Made by a program: the position numbers and the translations under genes
Source: Planctomycetota bacterium
Lineage (GTDB): Bacteria; Planctomycetota; GCA-2746535
Assembly (NCBI GenBank): GCA_002746535.1
Contig: NVWA01000080.1
Location: 59,513-123,512, forward strand
Length of the DNA stretch: 64,000 bases
Direction: 5' to 3'
The notes under the pieces: model-generated
Told to the model about the DNA's origin: nothing
The model's input: only the letters and a program-made list of their open reading frames with translations
Databases searched by the model: none
Shown: in pieces, positions 1 through 9,644 of the stretch
Numbering within the stretch: position 1 is the first letter of the stretch
Layout of the letters: each line of letters opens with the position of its first letter

Positions 1-25
1 AAATTGCATAAATTTGGGAGAAAAT

Positions 26-577
26 ATGTATTACAACGGTTGTTTTTTAATTTCAACCCCAGAAATGGAAGGTTCCGTATTTGACAGAAGTGTTGTCTTG
101 ATCTGTGAGCACAATGAAGAAGGTGCTACTGGTTTGATTATTAATAAAGAATCAAAAATTAAAGTGAATGAATTAGCCGATACTTTCCCCTGTACGCAGG
201 ATCTCAAAACTCATTTCATGGTTGGTGGACCTGTTGCTCAAGAAGAGGTATTGGTATTGCATGATATGAAATCAGCTACAGATAGACGACTTGATATTTC
301 AGATGATTTATTCATGACAACTAATCCGGCATTTTTAAATACTATTAGTGCTTCACAGTTGGAATATTGTTATCTACAGTTTTTTCTAGGATATTCCGGA
401 TGGTCAGCGGGTCAAATAGAATCAGAAATTGAAAGAGGTAGCTGGACCGTTTGCCCCCTGAATATGAATATCATACGAGAATCGCCCTTTGATAAAATGT
501 GGAGTCAGTCTCTACATGACTTGGGCGGTGATTTTGCCTGTAAAGCATTTTTGCCAAAAGATCCCAATCGGAATTAA
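26..577 (+). CDS. YqgE/AlgH family protein
   Basis: A 183-residue protein of the YqgE/AlgH family (UPF0301), small cytosolic proteins of unclear biochemical role. What I see: the family opening with G-FLISTPEM and F-RSVVLICEHNEEGATGLIIN near the N-terminus, a central GGPV, and an F-GYSGW motif near residue 130. Length is normal for the family. A TTG codon twelve bases upstream is in frame, but the gggag ribosome binding site at 16-20 sits correctly for the ATG at 26, so I start there. The upstream neighbour lies outside the window, so operon membership is unknown. Confidence 0.9.
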   Translation: MYYNGCFLISTPEMEGSVFDRSVVLICEHNEEGATGLIINKESKIKVNELADTFPCTQDLKTHFMVGGPVAQEEVLVLHDMKSATDRRLDISDDLFMTTNPAFLNTISASQLEYCYLQFFLGYSGWSAGQIESEIERGSWTVCPLNMNIIRESPFDKMWSQSLHDLGGDFACKAFLPKDPNRN

Positions 578-971
578 TTGAACTTTTTTTTTTTTTATTT
601 TATAATTATAAAATTCATTCATTCTGATAATAGTGACCTAAATTAACTATTCTGGGATATTTTCGCTTTCTCTTTTTCTGCAATACTGATGGAGATAAAT
701 CAATTCACCATTTAATAAAATAAGTTTGTCTTTTACGAAGTATTTTTTTATTTGTGGTCCTAGAAATATTTAGACAGCTAAATAAATGGAAAGTACATGT
801 ACTCTGATAAAACATCCCTTTGTTTAGTTTGTTCAAATCCCTAATGTTGCAGGAAATGCCCTTGAGTTTTCTAAAAAATGAAAGTATTGAATTAAGTTGA
901 GATCCTAGATAGTACCTATTAATTTCTTACAATGATTGTTCAAAATTGAGTTGATCTATAGTGGAATATGA
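578..971. other. AT-rich intergenic region with T-run and 18-bp palindrome
   Basis: About 390 bases without a gene between the YqgE gene and the first kinase. Just after the YqgE stop there is a run of 13 T (584-596), followed at 597-614 by a perfect 18-base palindrome made only of A and T. Together these could end transcription, although the usual GC-rich stem is missing. The remainder should hold the kinase promoter, but I could not pick a convincing -35/-10 pair. No RNA gene or ORF with an RBS is visible. Confidence 0.5.
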
Positions 972-3900
972 ATGGTTGAAAATGAATTCGTTTTAACCGA
1001 AAATTTACCAGATGAATTATACGGTTACAAAGTCACTAAATTTTTAGGTATGGGTGGCATGAGTCTAGTTTATCGAATTTTGGATGCTGGACAAAACCGA
1101 AATCTTGCTATTAAAATTCCGCGTGCAGCCGATAAAATGAGTATAGCTCAGAAGGAGCGATTTCTTTTAGAAGCGAGGTTAATGGGGCAGCTATTACATC
1201 CCGTGATTCCACCCATTTATGAAATTTCAGATACACCCGGTGAAATGTATTATACCATGAAACAAATTCGTGGTAGGGACCTTCGAAGTATTTTACGGGA
1301 TATTAAAAATGGAAATAGGGAAGTTTCAGAACAATATCACCGACGGCATCTATTAAATATTTTTATCCAGGTTTGTCAGGCGGTTGCTTTTTGTCATACG
1401 CGTGGCGTAATTCATCGTGACATAAAACCAGAAAATATAATGGTCGGAGATTTTGGTGAAATTCAATTAATTGATTTTGGTATGGCGAAAGCCTTTGGTA
1501 AGAATTTATATACAGGTGAGACAAATGATGAAATACCTGAGGCCAATGATTCGGACAGCTTTTTTTTAGAAGAGAGCGAAACCGCTTCAGTTTTAACACA
1601 GGCCATGTTGAACGATGATTCTGATTATGAAAGTAGTGTTGGATTAGAAGAGCAAACAATTATTTCTCAAAGTTCTGTTAATCTTTCGAAAGCAGGCAAA
1701 ACAATGGGAACACCTTTATACATGCCACCCGAGCAGGCGAAGGGTGAAATTGAAAAACACAATGAAACTTCAGATACTTATGCTCTAGGTGTTATTCTCT
1801 GGGAAATATTGCTTGGCGAGCAAATGCGAAAATCCAAAAGTTTAAAAAGTTGTTATAAAAAAGCACTAACTGGTAAACGACCAGATATCTACAGTAAAAA
1901 AACGGGCAAACAATTAGAGCCTGATATTATCGATATATTAATTAAAGCTACAGCACCTGGACAGGAGTATCGCTATCAAATGGCTAGCGATTTAAGTACT
2001 CGATTGCAAGAATTTCTTGATGGTAAAAGAAAATGGCATTTTGCTTATAAAGTGAATTTCAGTAATCGAAAAGATACAGAATCAACACCAGAAGGTTGGA
2101 TATCACAAATGGGTCAATGGTCTATTCAGGATGGTGCTTTGACTTCATTAAATTCAGGAACTAATATTATTCATCTGGATAAAGGTTTTGAAGGAGATCT
2201 AAGAATCGAATTTACGGCAAGTCTTGCCGAAGGTAAAGGCGAAATTTCGCCCATTATGAAGGCACCAGAAAAACCTCTTCTAGATTTCAGGACAGATGGA
2301 TACTGTCTAGAGTATGGAGCCGATGAGGGGCAACATAGCAAGTTATCACGAGATGAGCATGACATTGCTTATAATTCTAAACCTGTGTTTCCCACTAAAG
2401 AAACAAAAACTTTTAAAGCAGAGATGTTAAACGGAATTATTAGTTTAGAATGTAATGGTAAAGTGATATTGCGTTATAGAGATTTTTTTCCTTTGTCAGG
2501 TGATAGAATTGGATTTTATAGTTGGTATAAAGGTTTAAAAATCTATGAATTATCAGTGTATCTCTCAGGAACTCCTCGCGATACAAATTATATTAACATT
2601 CCAGATGCTTTATATGCCGCAGGTGGTTATGAAGGTGCTTTAGCAGAATATATTAGAATTCAAGAATCATTCCCTGGTTCAGATCAGGCTGACGAAGCCT
2701 TGTACAAAGCTATTTTGTGTTTAATTGAATTGAAACAATATGAAAAGGCAAAAGAGTTAGCTGAAAAACTTAAGAGAACATTGATGTGCCCGATGGGCTA
2801 CAGTGCTTTATCACGACTATATGAGCTAGAATTTGAAAGAACCGGTAAAGAAATTTTCATTAAAAATGAAAAAGAAGTTTTGCTAGATGGTTTGGCAAAT
2901 ACTTCAAAATATCATTATGGTAAGAAGGATTTTTTACTTCGGTATCAATTAAGAGCAAAGCATTTCGCGGATATCAAAGAATATGAGGATGCTACTGAAT
3001 TATGGAAAATGTTATCAATTGCTAAATGGGTTGAATCTGATCATAGGGGTTCAGCTTTAGTTCAGTTGGCTCAGGTATATGAATATTCTGGGAAATTTGA
3101 AAAAGCGATTGAGGTGGCCGAAAGATTAATACCTGACATTAAATTTAATGTACACGGGCATCAAGTTTTTAAAATTGGAAAGCGTGTTGCTGACTTGTGT
3201 GGTTTTTATAAAAGAGCGCGGAAATTATGTCGTGAAAGACTAATTTCTCAAGAACATGATGTGACTAATGTTGGTCGTGAAATAGGTTTGTCTTATTATC
3301 GCGAAGGACAATTTTCTAAATCGATTGCTCATTTTAATAAGCTTATTGCTGTAAATGAAAATGATTTAGAGAATCTATTTTTAATAATTAGAGATAAAAT
3401 TTATTCCTTAATTGAAGAGGGCTCTTTTAAAAAAGCAGAAGTTTTTTTTGAAGAACAACTTGATATACATGGTCTTAATCTTCTAAGCGAAATTAACAGC
3501 TCACATTTCTTAGGTAAAATCAAACTTTTTTTAGGTGAGTTTGATGAGGCATTTGAAATCTATAATAAATCATACAATCAAGATAAATCGATTGAGCTTG
3601 GACTCATTGTCGTAAATATGTTATTGCAAGTTGGTAAATTCAATGCGGCCAGTAATTATTTAAAGAAGATCAAAAATAATAATCAGACGGATTTAAAAGG
3701 AAGGGAAGGTGTTGGATTTCATAATAACAAAGCCATGATGTATTACTTTCAAAATAAATATGCAGAAGCAGCTAAAATATTTCAGAATAATATTAAAGAG
3801 TTTTCACATTTACCTCGTCAGTTGGGGTCTTGTTGGCTAGGTTTGATTCGAATAAAATACGAAAACAATGAAATTAAAGAAGCAATTGAATTATGTGAAG

Positions 3901-4313
3901 ATGTATTGCAACAAAAATATACAGTTAAAAATGCTTATAACATTTTTATTCTTTATAAATTGCTGAATGAGTCTATTGGTGCGTCAGGTAACACGGAAAT
4001 AAGGCAAATCAATGCGAATCATTATATTTCTTATCGTGAAAATTATCATAGTTATCTTTTAATAATTTGTTTAGAGGCGGATGCTCCCAATTGGAAAAAA
4101 GATGAGAGAGGCATTCTGTTAGATCCGGTTGAAGTATTAAGACGAATGGTGGATAGTCGTAAAGTAGATTTTCAAGGAATGATTGATTTAAAAGCAACTT
4201 ATAATAATAAATGGTTGCCGTACGCCAGTGGTAAAAATAGGACCTTGACAACCTTAGAAGTTTATGAACATTATTGGAAACTTCAAGCCCTGAAAGATAA
4301 CGGGAATTTATAA
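972..4313 (+). CDS. Ser/Thr protein kinase with lectin-like domain and TPRs (copy 1)
   Basis: A 1113-residue Hanks-type kinase. The kinase domain covers about residues 18-350: glycine loop GMGGMSLVYR, catalytic Lys48 (AIKIP), HRD 148-150 with Lys152 and Asn155, DFG 168-170 and MPPEQ 251-255, so it should be active. The stretch between DFG and PPEQ is about 80 residues and rich in Asp, Glu, Ser and Thr, far longer than usual. Residues about 355-535 look like a concanavalin-type fold resembling DUF1080, and about 545-1050 are TPR-like helices. I see no transmembrane segment, so the whole protein should be cytosolic. The stop overlaps the next start by one base (TAATG), so both kinases are translationally coupled. 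The RBS is weak. Substrate and signal are unknown. Confidence 0.9.
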   Translation: MVENEFVLTENLPDELYGYKVTKFLGMGGMSLVYRILDAGQNRNLAIKIPRAADKMSIAQKERFLLEARLMGQLLHPVIPPIYEISDTPGEMYYTMKQIRGRDLRSILRDIKNGNREVSEQYHRRHLLNIFIQVCQAVAFCHTRGVIHRDIKPENIMVGDFGEIQLIDFGMAKAFGKNLYTGETNDEIPEANDSDSFFLEESETASVLTQAMLNDDSDYESSVGLEEQTIISQSSVNLSKAGKTMGTPLYMPPEQAKGEIEKHNETSDTYALGVILWEILLGEQMRKSKSLKSCYKKALTGKRPDIYSKKTGKQLEPDIIDILIKATAPGQEYRYQMASDLSTRLQEFLDGKRKWHFAYKVNFSNRKDTESTPEGWISQMGQWSIQDGALTSLNSGTNIIHLDKGFEGDLRIEFTASLAEGKGEISPIMKAPEKPLLDFRTDGYCLEYGADEGQHSKLSRDEHDIAYNSKPVFPTKETKTFKAEMLNGIISLECNGKVILRYRDFFPLSGDRIGFYSWYKGLKIYELSVYLSGTPRDTNYINIPDALYAAGGYEGALAEYIRIQESFPGSDQADEALYKAILCLIELKQYEKAKELAEKLKRTLMCPMGYSALSRLYELEFERTGKEIFIKNEKEVLLDGLANTSKYHYGKKDFLLRYQLRAKHFADIKEYEDATELWKMLSIAKWVESDHRGSALVQLAQVYEYSGKFEKAIEVAERLIPDIKFNVHGHQVFKIGKRVADLCGFYKRARKLCRERLISQEHDVTNVGREIGLSYYREGQFSKSIAHFNKLIAVNENDLENLFLIIRDKIYSLIEEGSFKKAEVFFEEQLDIHGLNLLSEINSSHFLGKIKLFLGEFDEAFEIYNKSYNQDKSIELGLIVVNMLLQVGKFNAASNYLKKIKNNNQTDLKGREGVGFHNNKAMMYYFQNKYAEAAKIFQNNIKEFSHLPRQLGSCWLGLIRIKYENNEIKEAIELCEDVLQQKYTVKNAYNIFILYKLLNESIGASGNTEIRQINANHYISYRENYHSYLLIICLEADAPNWKKDERGILLDPVEVLRRMVDSRKVDFQGMIDLKATYNNKWLPYASGKNRTLTTLEVYEHYWKLQALKDNGNL

Positions 4314-7300
4314 TGTCATCGAATAAAAAAGAGTTTGTTGAACCAATGCCTTCAGAATTATTTGGTTATAAAGTAACCAAATTTTTAGGTGCTGGAGGTA
4401 TGAGCCTAGTCTACCGTGTAAAAGATCAGGGGCAAAATCGTAATCTTGCCATTAAAATCCCTAAAGTAGAAAGCGAATTAACTGAAAATGAGCGTCAGCG
4501 CTTTATTTTAGAAGCAAAATTGATGGGGCAGTTGCAACATCCGACTATACCTCCAATATATGAAATCTCTGAAAAACCTGGAGAAGTATTTTACGTGATG
4601 AAACAAATTCGAGGTCGAGATCTTCGAAGTGTATTAAAAGGTCTTCAAGCCGACGATACGGCTTTATCTTCAGAGTTTTCTCGTTTTCATTTGTTAAGTA
4701 TATTTGTGAGTGTTTGCCAAGCCATTGCATTTTGTCATACTCGCGGAGTTATTCATAGAGATCTAAAGCCTGAAAATATAATGATCGGAGATTTTGCTGA
4801 AGTTCAAGTGATCGATTTTGGTCTAGCTAAAGCTTTTGGCAGAAATCTTTATTCCGGTGATTCTAATGAAGAAACTATTGACTCATTTGATACTGATCAA
4901 TTAATTCTTGAAACGGCAACTTTAAGTACAAAGGAAATTGATTTACCAGATGATGAGGTACTTTCAACGGGCGAAACCAGTTACATAGAAGAGCAGACCC
5001 TTATTTTTCAAAGTACTGATGGCTTGACTAAAGAAGGGAAGGTTATGGGTACTCTGGTGTATATGTCCCCAGAGCAGGCCCAAGGAGATATTGAGTCACA
5101 TAATCATACTACCGATATTTATAGTCTTGGAGTTGTACTTTGGGATATATTAATTGGCAGTCATCTTCGCAAAGGAAGTAATGTAAAAGATTATTTAAAA
5201 CAAGCTGCCTCTGGTCGAAGACCCAATATAGATAAGTTACATTTAGCTCAAAGACTAGAACCTGAATTGAAAAAAATATTACTGAAAGCTACGGAGCCTT
5301 TTCAAGGCAATCGTTATCAAAGTGCTAAAGAATTAGGTGATGAAATTCAGTGGTTTTTAGATGGCAAAAGAAAATGGAAAATGGTATATGAGCAGGATTT
5401 TAGCAAATGTGAGGATACCAAATCAACCCCTGAGGGTTGGATTGCCCATGATGGAGAATGGGCCATTAAAAAAGGAGCATTGGCAGCAATAGGAGATAAA
5501 TTCAATAATATAATACATTTAGATCAGAACATTTATGGTGACCTACGTCTTGAATTTACTGCTAGCTTAGAGGGGGAAGGGGAAATTGCTTCAATTCTAA
5601 TGGCGCCCGAAACGCCTCTATCAAAAGTTAAAGTAGATGGCTATTTTTTTGAATATGGGGCTGATTACAGACAGCATTCTAAAATTGCTCGTCAGGGTCA
5701 GGATGTCGTCTTTGAACCTGGAAAAATTCCGGAATTGAATCAAAAAATAAATATAACGGTTGAAGTGTTAGACGGTGTTCTTCAGATGGAGTGTGACCAA
5801 AATAAAATATTAAATTATCATGATTTATTGCCTTTAAAAGGAAGTCGCATTGGTTTCTACTCATTTACTTCTGCATTAAGAATTTATTCGGTGAAAGTTT
5901 TTTTAGCGGGTGCTTCACGATTTACCCCTTATATCACTGTACCAGATGCTTTATTTCAAAATGGTTTTTATCATCGAGCATTAGAGGAATACACTCGATT
6001 AATTAGGTCCTTCCCGGGTAGTGATCAGGCAAATCAGGCTCTTTATAAAAGTATTCTCTGTGAATTAAAATTGAAAAATGAAAAAAAGGCAATAACTCTT
6101 ATAGAAAAGCTTAAGAGCACAGATATGGCTCCAATGGCCTATCTTGCCTTGTCGCAGTTAAAAGAATTAGCGTTTGAGCAAAGCCATGATGAAGGTTGCT
6201 TAGAAGCTGAAAAGGAACTATTGATAAAGGGCGTCAATAATATTCAAAACTATTATGTTGGGACAGAGCAACTTTTACAAAGACTTCAGGATCGAGCGAA
6301 TGATTTTGAATTGACAGAAAGATATCCCTTAGCAATCGAATTATGGATTACATTGTCAAAATTAAATTGGCTAGTTTTTGATCGGAAAATTTATGCATTA
6401 TGGCAATATTTAGGTCTATATTTAAAAGTTGGTGGCTATGAGAAAGTTTGTGAAATAACATCTGAATTACCTGACAAGATCAAAAAAAGTACCTATGGCT
6501 GGCGTTTAATTGAGACATCTTTTGAAGCTGCTTTGCGATTGAATAAAATTAATTTTATTCATAAACTTCATGAGACTGAGTCTTACAAACATATACATAA
6601 ATATAAAGCAAGTGCATATCATCATGTGGGTCGATTTGAATTGGAAAGAGTGCATTTGTTAAAAATCTTGGATAAAAAAGATATTCAACTTGGGTGGAGT
6701 ACTTACTTATATCATTATTGTGTAAGCTTTTTAATGAATGGTTATTTTGATGAATGCCGTTTATTTGTTGAAGAAATTGCACAAGAAAATCCGAACAATA
6801 AATATTCAATAATATTTTTAAACCTTTGGTTAAGCCGCATTAAATATTATTTAAAAGATTTCGAAGGTTCTTTAGAACATCTCAAATTAATTAAAGAAAA
6901 ATGTGAAATTACTGAAATCGTTTATGCATATACGTTATCGGCCTATATTCTTGTAGATAAGGAGCAGTTTCCTGAACTTTTAAATTTATGTGATGAAATT
7001 ACGAAAACGGAAAAAATTATAACTGAACAATCACATAAGATTCAACTATTGATTATTAAAGCCAATATATATTTTTATTTGAATGAAAATGAATTATCGA
7101 GAGGTATTTATCAGGATTGCATAAGTCAGCATTTTGAAATTAAAATAGAAATTGGGGATGCGTGGCTTGGTCTAATTAGATTGAACGTTAAAGCCGGTGA
7201 TTCGAACGGTGCATTAAAAGTATGCTTGCAATGTTTAGAGCAATCTCCTTATAATTATATGGCCCTCCATGTTTTTATTTGGAGCCGTTTGTTAAAAGAA

Positions 7301-7642
7301 TCGCTTCAATTGCTTGAAAAAGGTTTTTTCAAGGAAGACATACAATTCTTTGGTATTAGGCAATATGATAAAAAAAGTCAGTTGATGTTGATTTATCAAT
7401 GCTTCAATTGTCCTGTTGGTCAATGGGAGAAAGATGAACGAAATATTGAATTAAATCCCATTGAACTGTTAAAAAGAATTCATTCGAAAGAGGTGTTTAT
7501 TGAATTGATTGACTTCAGAGCTACCTATGATAACGAGTGGCTTCCTTATGCTTCTGATAAAAAAATAATTTTAACTCCTTTAGAAGCCTGGGATCATTTT
7601 CAACATCTCAAGGAAAAATTCAATTATCAAGATCAAGAATGA
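4313..7642 (+). CDS. Ser/Thr protein kinase with lectin-like domain and TPRs (copy 2)
   Basis: A 1109-residue tandem paralogue of the preceding gene. The two proteins align without gaps over the first 255 residues: Lys48, HRD 148-150, DFG 168-170 and SPEQ 252-255 fall at the same positions. It has the same long acidic activation segment, the same lectin-like domain (about 355-535) and a more diverged TPR region. The C-termini become similar again around KDER and WLPYAS. No signal peptide or membrane helix is seen. The start is the A of the TAATG overlap with copy 1. Both copies keep the catalytic residues, so neither looks like a pseudokinase. It probably arose by tandem duplication, with the TPR part free to specialise. 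Confidence 0.9.
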   Translation: MSSNKKEFVEPMPSELFGYKVTKFLGAGGMSLVYRVKDQGQNRNLAIKIPKVESELTENERQRFILEAKLMGQLQHPTIPPIYEISEKPGEVFYVMKQIRGRDLRSVLKGLQADDTALSSEFSRFHLLSIFVSVCQAIAFCHTRGVIHRDLKPENIMIGDFAEVQVIDFGLAKAFGRNLYSGDSNEETIDSFDTDQLILETATLSTKEIDLPDDEVLSTGETSYIEEQTLIFQSTDGLTKEGKVMGTLVYMSPEQAQGDIESHNHTTDIYSLGVVLWDILIGSHLRKGSNVKDYLKQAASGRRPNIDKLHLAQRLEPELKKILLKATEPFQGNRYQSAKELGDEIQWFLDGKRKWKMVYEQDFSKCEDTKSTPEGWIAHDGEWAIKKGALAAIGDKFNNIIHLDQNIYGDLRLEFTASLEGEGEIASILMAPETPLSKVKVDGYFFEYGADYRQHSKIARQGQDVVFEPGKIPELNQKINITVEVLDGVLQMECDQNKILNYHDLLPLKGSRIGFYSFTSALRIYSVKVFLAGASRFTPYITVPDALFQNGFYHRALEEYTRLIRSFPGSDQANQALYKSILCELKLKNEKKAITLIEKLKSTDMAPMAYLALSQLKELAFEQSHDEGCLEAEKELLIKGVNNIQNYYVGTEQLLQRLQDRANDFELTERYPLAIELWITLSKLNWLVFDRKIYALWQYLGLYLKVGGYEKVCEITSELPDKIKKSTYGWRLIETSFEAALRLNKINFIHKLHETESYKHIHKYKASAYHHVGRFELERVHLLKILDKKDIQLGWSTYLYHYCVSFLMNGYFDECRLFVEEIAQENPNNKYSIIFLNLWLSRIKYYLKDFEGSLEHLKLIKEKCEITEIVYAYTLSAYILVDKEQFPELLNLCDEITKTEKIITEQSHKIQLLIIKANIYFYLNENELSRGIYQDCISQHFEIKIEIGDAWLGLIRLNVKAGDSNGALKVCLQCLEQSPYNYMALHVFIWSRLLKESLQLLEKGFFKEDIQFFGIRQYDKKSQLMLIYQCFNCPVGQWEKDERNIELNPIELLKRIHSKEVFIELIDFRATYDNEWLPYASDKKIILTPLEAWDHFQHLKEKFNYQDQE

Positions 7643-7710
7643 CAAGAAATCTATCTTAAGAAAAATTTCATGTTGGTTTAAACCTCAACTTTTATTGGTC
7701 TTAAGAATTA

Positions 7711-8121
7711 TTAATCCGTATCTTTTTCGCCCATTGGGAAGCGGCTACGATGTAAAAAAATGATGGCTATTGTTGAAAATATTACGACTGTCATCATCAT
7801 TACCATCTTGCCACCATCATTGTTGACATCGAAGCCTAATTTAGAAATATGAGCAATAATGGCGCCCATCATTACACCAAGTCCTAAGACGGCACCCATA
7901 TGAGGTATGCTAGTTGAAAGTAACATTATGGCGGCCAAACTCTCAATAGAGGCAATTATAATTCGCCCAGCCGGTTCCATTTCTAAAGTAGTAAACACAT
8001 AGTGAGATGTTTCGGTACCTACAATTTTATCCCATGCCGCCATGCCTAAAATAATAGCGGCAATGATTTGGAAAATCCAAGAGAATACTAATACCTTTGT
8101 TTCAACTTTTTGTGTGGGCAT
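7711..8121 (-). CDS. Small DoxX-like four-helix membrane protein
   Basis: A 136-residue protein with about four hydrophobic helices, starting after a short polar N-terminus; helix 1 ends in AAWDKIVG. Size and helix pattern resemble DoxX-like membrane proteins, but I see no diagnostic catalytic motif, so the family call is tentative. The start ATG overlaps the stop of the upstream FMN enzyme in a TAATG, with an aagggg RBS just before it, so the two are co-expressed. A role next to a membrane-anchored flavin/iron-sulfur enzyme, for example in membrane redox chemistry, is inference only. Confidence 0.6.
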   Translation of the reverse strand: MPTQKVETKVLVFSWIFQIIAAIILGMAAWDKIVGTETSHYVFTTLEMEPAGRIIIASIESLAAIMLLSTSIPHMGAVLGLGVMMGAIIAHISKLGFDVNNDGGKMVMMMTVVIFSTIAIIFLHRSRFPMGEKDTD

Positions 8122-9644
8122 TAATAAACCCCTTCAAGAAATAAATTTTCATCATTCAATTCATGCAATGACTTTTTACCGAGAGCTGCAATGAGTTCAA
8201 TGTATTCACGGTCCAAGCTTTGAATATAATTTTGTACGCGATTAGCTTTGTCTTCAATATCTAATCCTGCTTGTAAGTGATTGTCATGAGTTGTGATACC
8301 GGTAGGGCAAGTATTCTTATTGCATTGTAAAGCTTGAATACATCCAATTGCTAAAAGAAATCCTCGAGCAGAATAAATAGCATCTGCTCCCATTGAAAGT
8401 GCCATAAATTGACGACCAGAATTAATCATTTTTCCAGCGCACATTAATTTTAATCGATCTCTGACCCCTTCTTTGATTAGCATGTTTTGAACTTTTGGTA
8501 ATGCTTTATAAATGGGTAATCCTAGATCATCCATAAATGTTTTTGGAGCAGCTCCTGTGCCCCCTTCTGCGCCATCTATACTGATATAATCAGGAAAAAT
8601 ATCTAAGGCTTTCATGGTTTGGATCAATGTTAGGAATTCATGTTCAAGGCCCAAGCATAGCTTGATTCCTACGGGTAATTTGGATATATCCTGTACTTTT
8701 TTGATAAACTGAACCGTAGCTTGGGGTGTGGTGCATTCGGGATGGTAAGAGGGCGAGACGATATCTTCCCCCATTGGGACTCCTCGAAGTTCCGATATTT
8801 CTTTTGTTATTTTTTCTTTGGGTAACAAGCCACCTTTGCCAGGTTTTGCCCCCTGTGAAAATTTGATTTCAATGACTTTCACTTGTGAGAAGGAAGCTAT
8901 TTCTGCTAGTTTTGTTTCGCTCAGAGTTCCATCTTCATTTCTCACACCAAACTTAGCTGTGCCTATTTGAAAAACTAAGTCGCAATCTTCCATTAGATGG
9001 TATTTTGGAAAACCGCCTTCACCTGTATTCATCAGAATGCCTGCTTTTTTTGCTCCTCTTGCTAAAGCGCGAATGGCATTTTTACCTAGTGCCCCATAGC
9101 TCATGGCGCTGATAATTAAAGGGTGTTTTAATGTGTAAGAATTTTCAAGACCCCTTTCTTCACCAATGCAAAGAGAGAATGCTTCAAGGCTTTCCTTTGA
9201 TTGCGGAAACATAGAATGACGAAGTTTAATTTCATTCTCATTAAATAATAATTGAGAGCCAAAAGCTGAAGAAGAATCTATCCCTTTTGATTTTCTATAG
9301 ACTTCATTTCGTTCTACTCGAGAAAAAGGTTTTTCTTCTGTATCAGAAGAAAACAAATATTGTCGCAGTTCAGGGCCAATACTTTCAATCATGTAACGCA
9401 TTTGCGCTACGATTCCGTAATTAGATAATAAGGCATGTCTCTTTTGAACATGCAAATAGATGAAATTAAGTACGGTGAGATAAATAAATGTGACGGTAAT
9501 GAAATGAAAATAAAAACTAAAGCTGTAGCCAAGTATTCCAAAGAAAAATGCTGTTAGAGGAATGCCCGAATTCACCACTTTTGAGAGTTTTTCAAGGTTG
9601 ATTCTGACACTTCCTTGTAAGGTATCAAATGTGTTAAATGTCAT
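8121..9644 (-). CDS. FMN-binding glutamate synthase family protein
   Basis: A 507-residue protein of the stand-alone glutamate-synthase-like (GltB central plus FMN domain) family, about the usual length. An N-terminal hydrophobic stretch (about residues 28-62) should anchor it in the membrane. The remainder is the TIM barrel: ISAMSYGALG, KFSQGAKPGKGG and DGAEGGTGAAP motifs, and a C-x5-C-x4-C cluster motif (CIQALQCNKNTC) before PTGITTH, as for the 3Fe-4S centre. The glutaminase domain of true glutamate synthase is absent, so glutamate synthesis should not be assumed; the true substrate of this family is mostly unknown. A gggagaag RBS supports the start. It is the first gene of a two-gene minus-strand unit. 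Confidence 0.85.
   Translation of the reverse strand: MTFNTFDTLQGSVRINLEKLSKVVNSGIPLTAFFFGILGYSFSFYFHFITVTFIYLTVLNFIYLHVQKRHALLSNYGIVAQMRYMIESIGPELRQYLFSSDTEEKPFSRVERNEVYRKSKGIDSSSAFGSQLLFNENEIKLRHSMFPQSKESLEAFSLCIGEERGLENSYTLKHPLIISAMSYGALGKNAIRALARGAKKAGILMNTGEGGFPKYHLMEDCDLVFQIGTAKFGVRNEDGTLSETKLAEIASFSQVKVIEIKFSQGAKPGKGGLLPKEKITKEISELRGVPMGEDIVSPSYHPECTTPQATVQFIKKVQDISKLPVGIKLCLGLEHEFLTLIQTMKALDIFPDYISIDGAEGGTGAAPKTFMDDLGLPIYKALPKVQNMLIKEGVRDRLKLMCAGKMINSGRQFMALSMGADAIYSARGFLLAIGCIQALQCNKNTCPTGITTHDNHLQAGLDIEDKANRVQNYIQSLDREYIELIAALGKKSLHELNDENLFLEGVY

Noticed and set aside
584..596. Run of 13 T as a stand-alone terminator
   Set aside because: No GC-rich stem directly precedes it, so it is only noted within the intergenic entry.
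7655..7706. CTTAAG-flanked symmetric sequence between the second kinase and the DoxX-like gene
   Set aside because: The arms are short, AT-rich and poorly paired; it may end transcription, but I could not support a defined hairpin.
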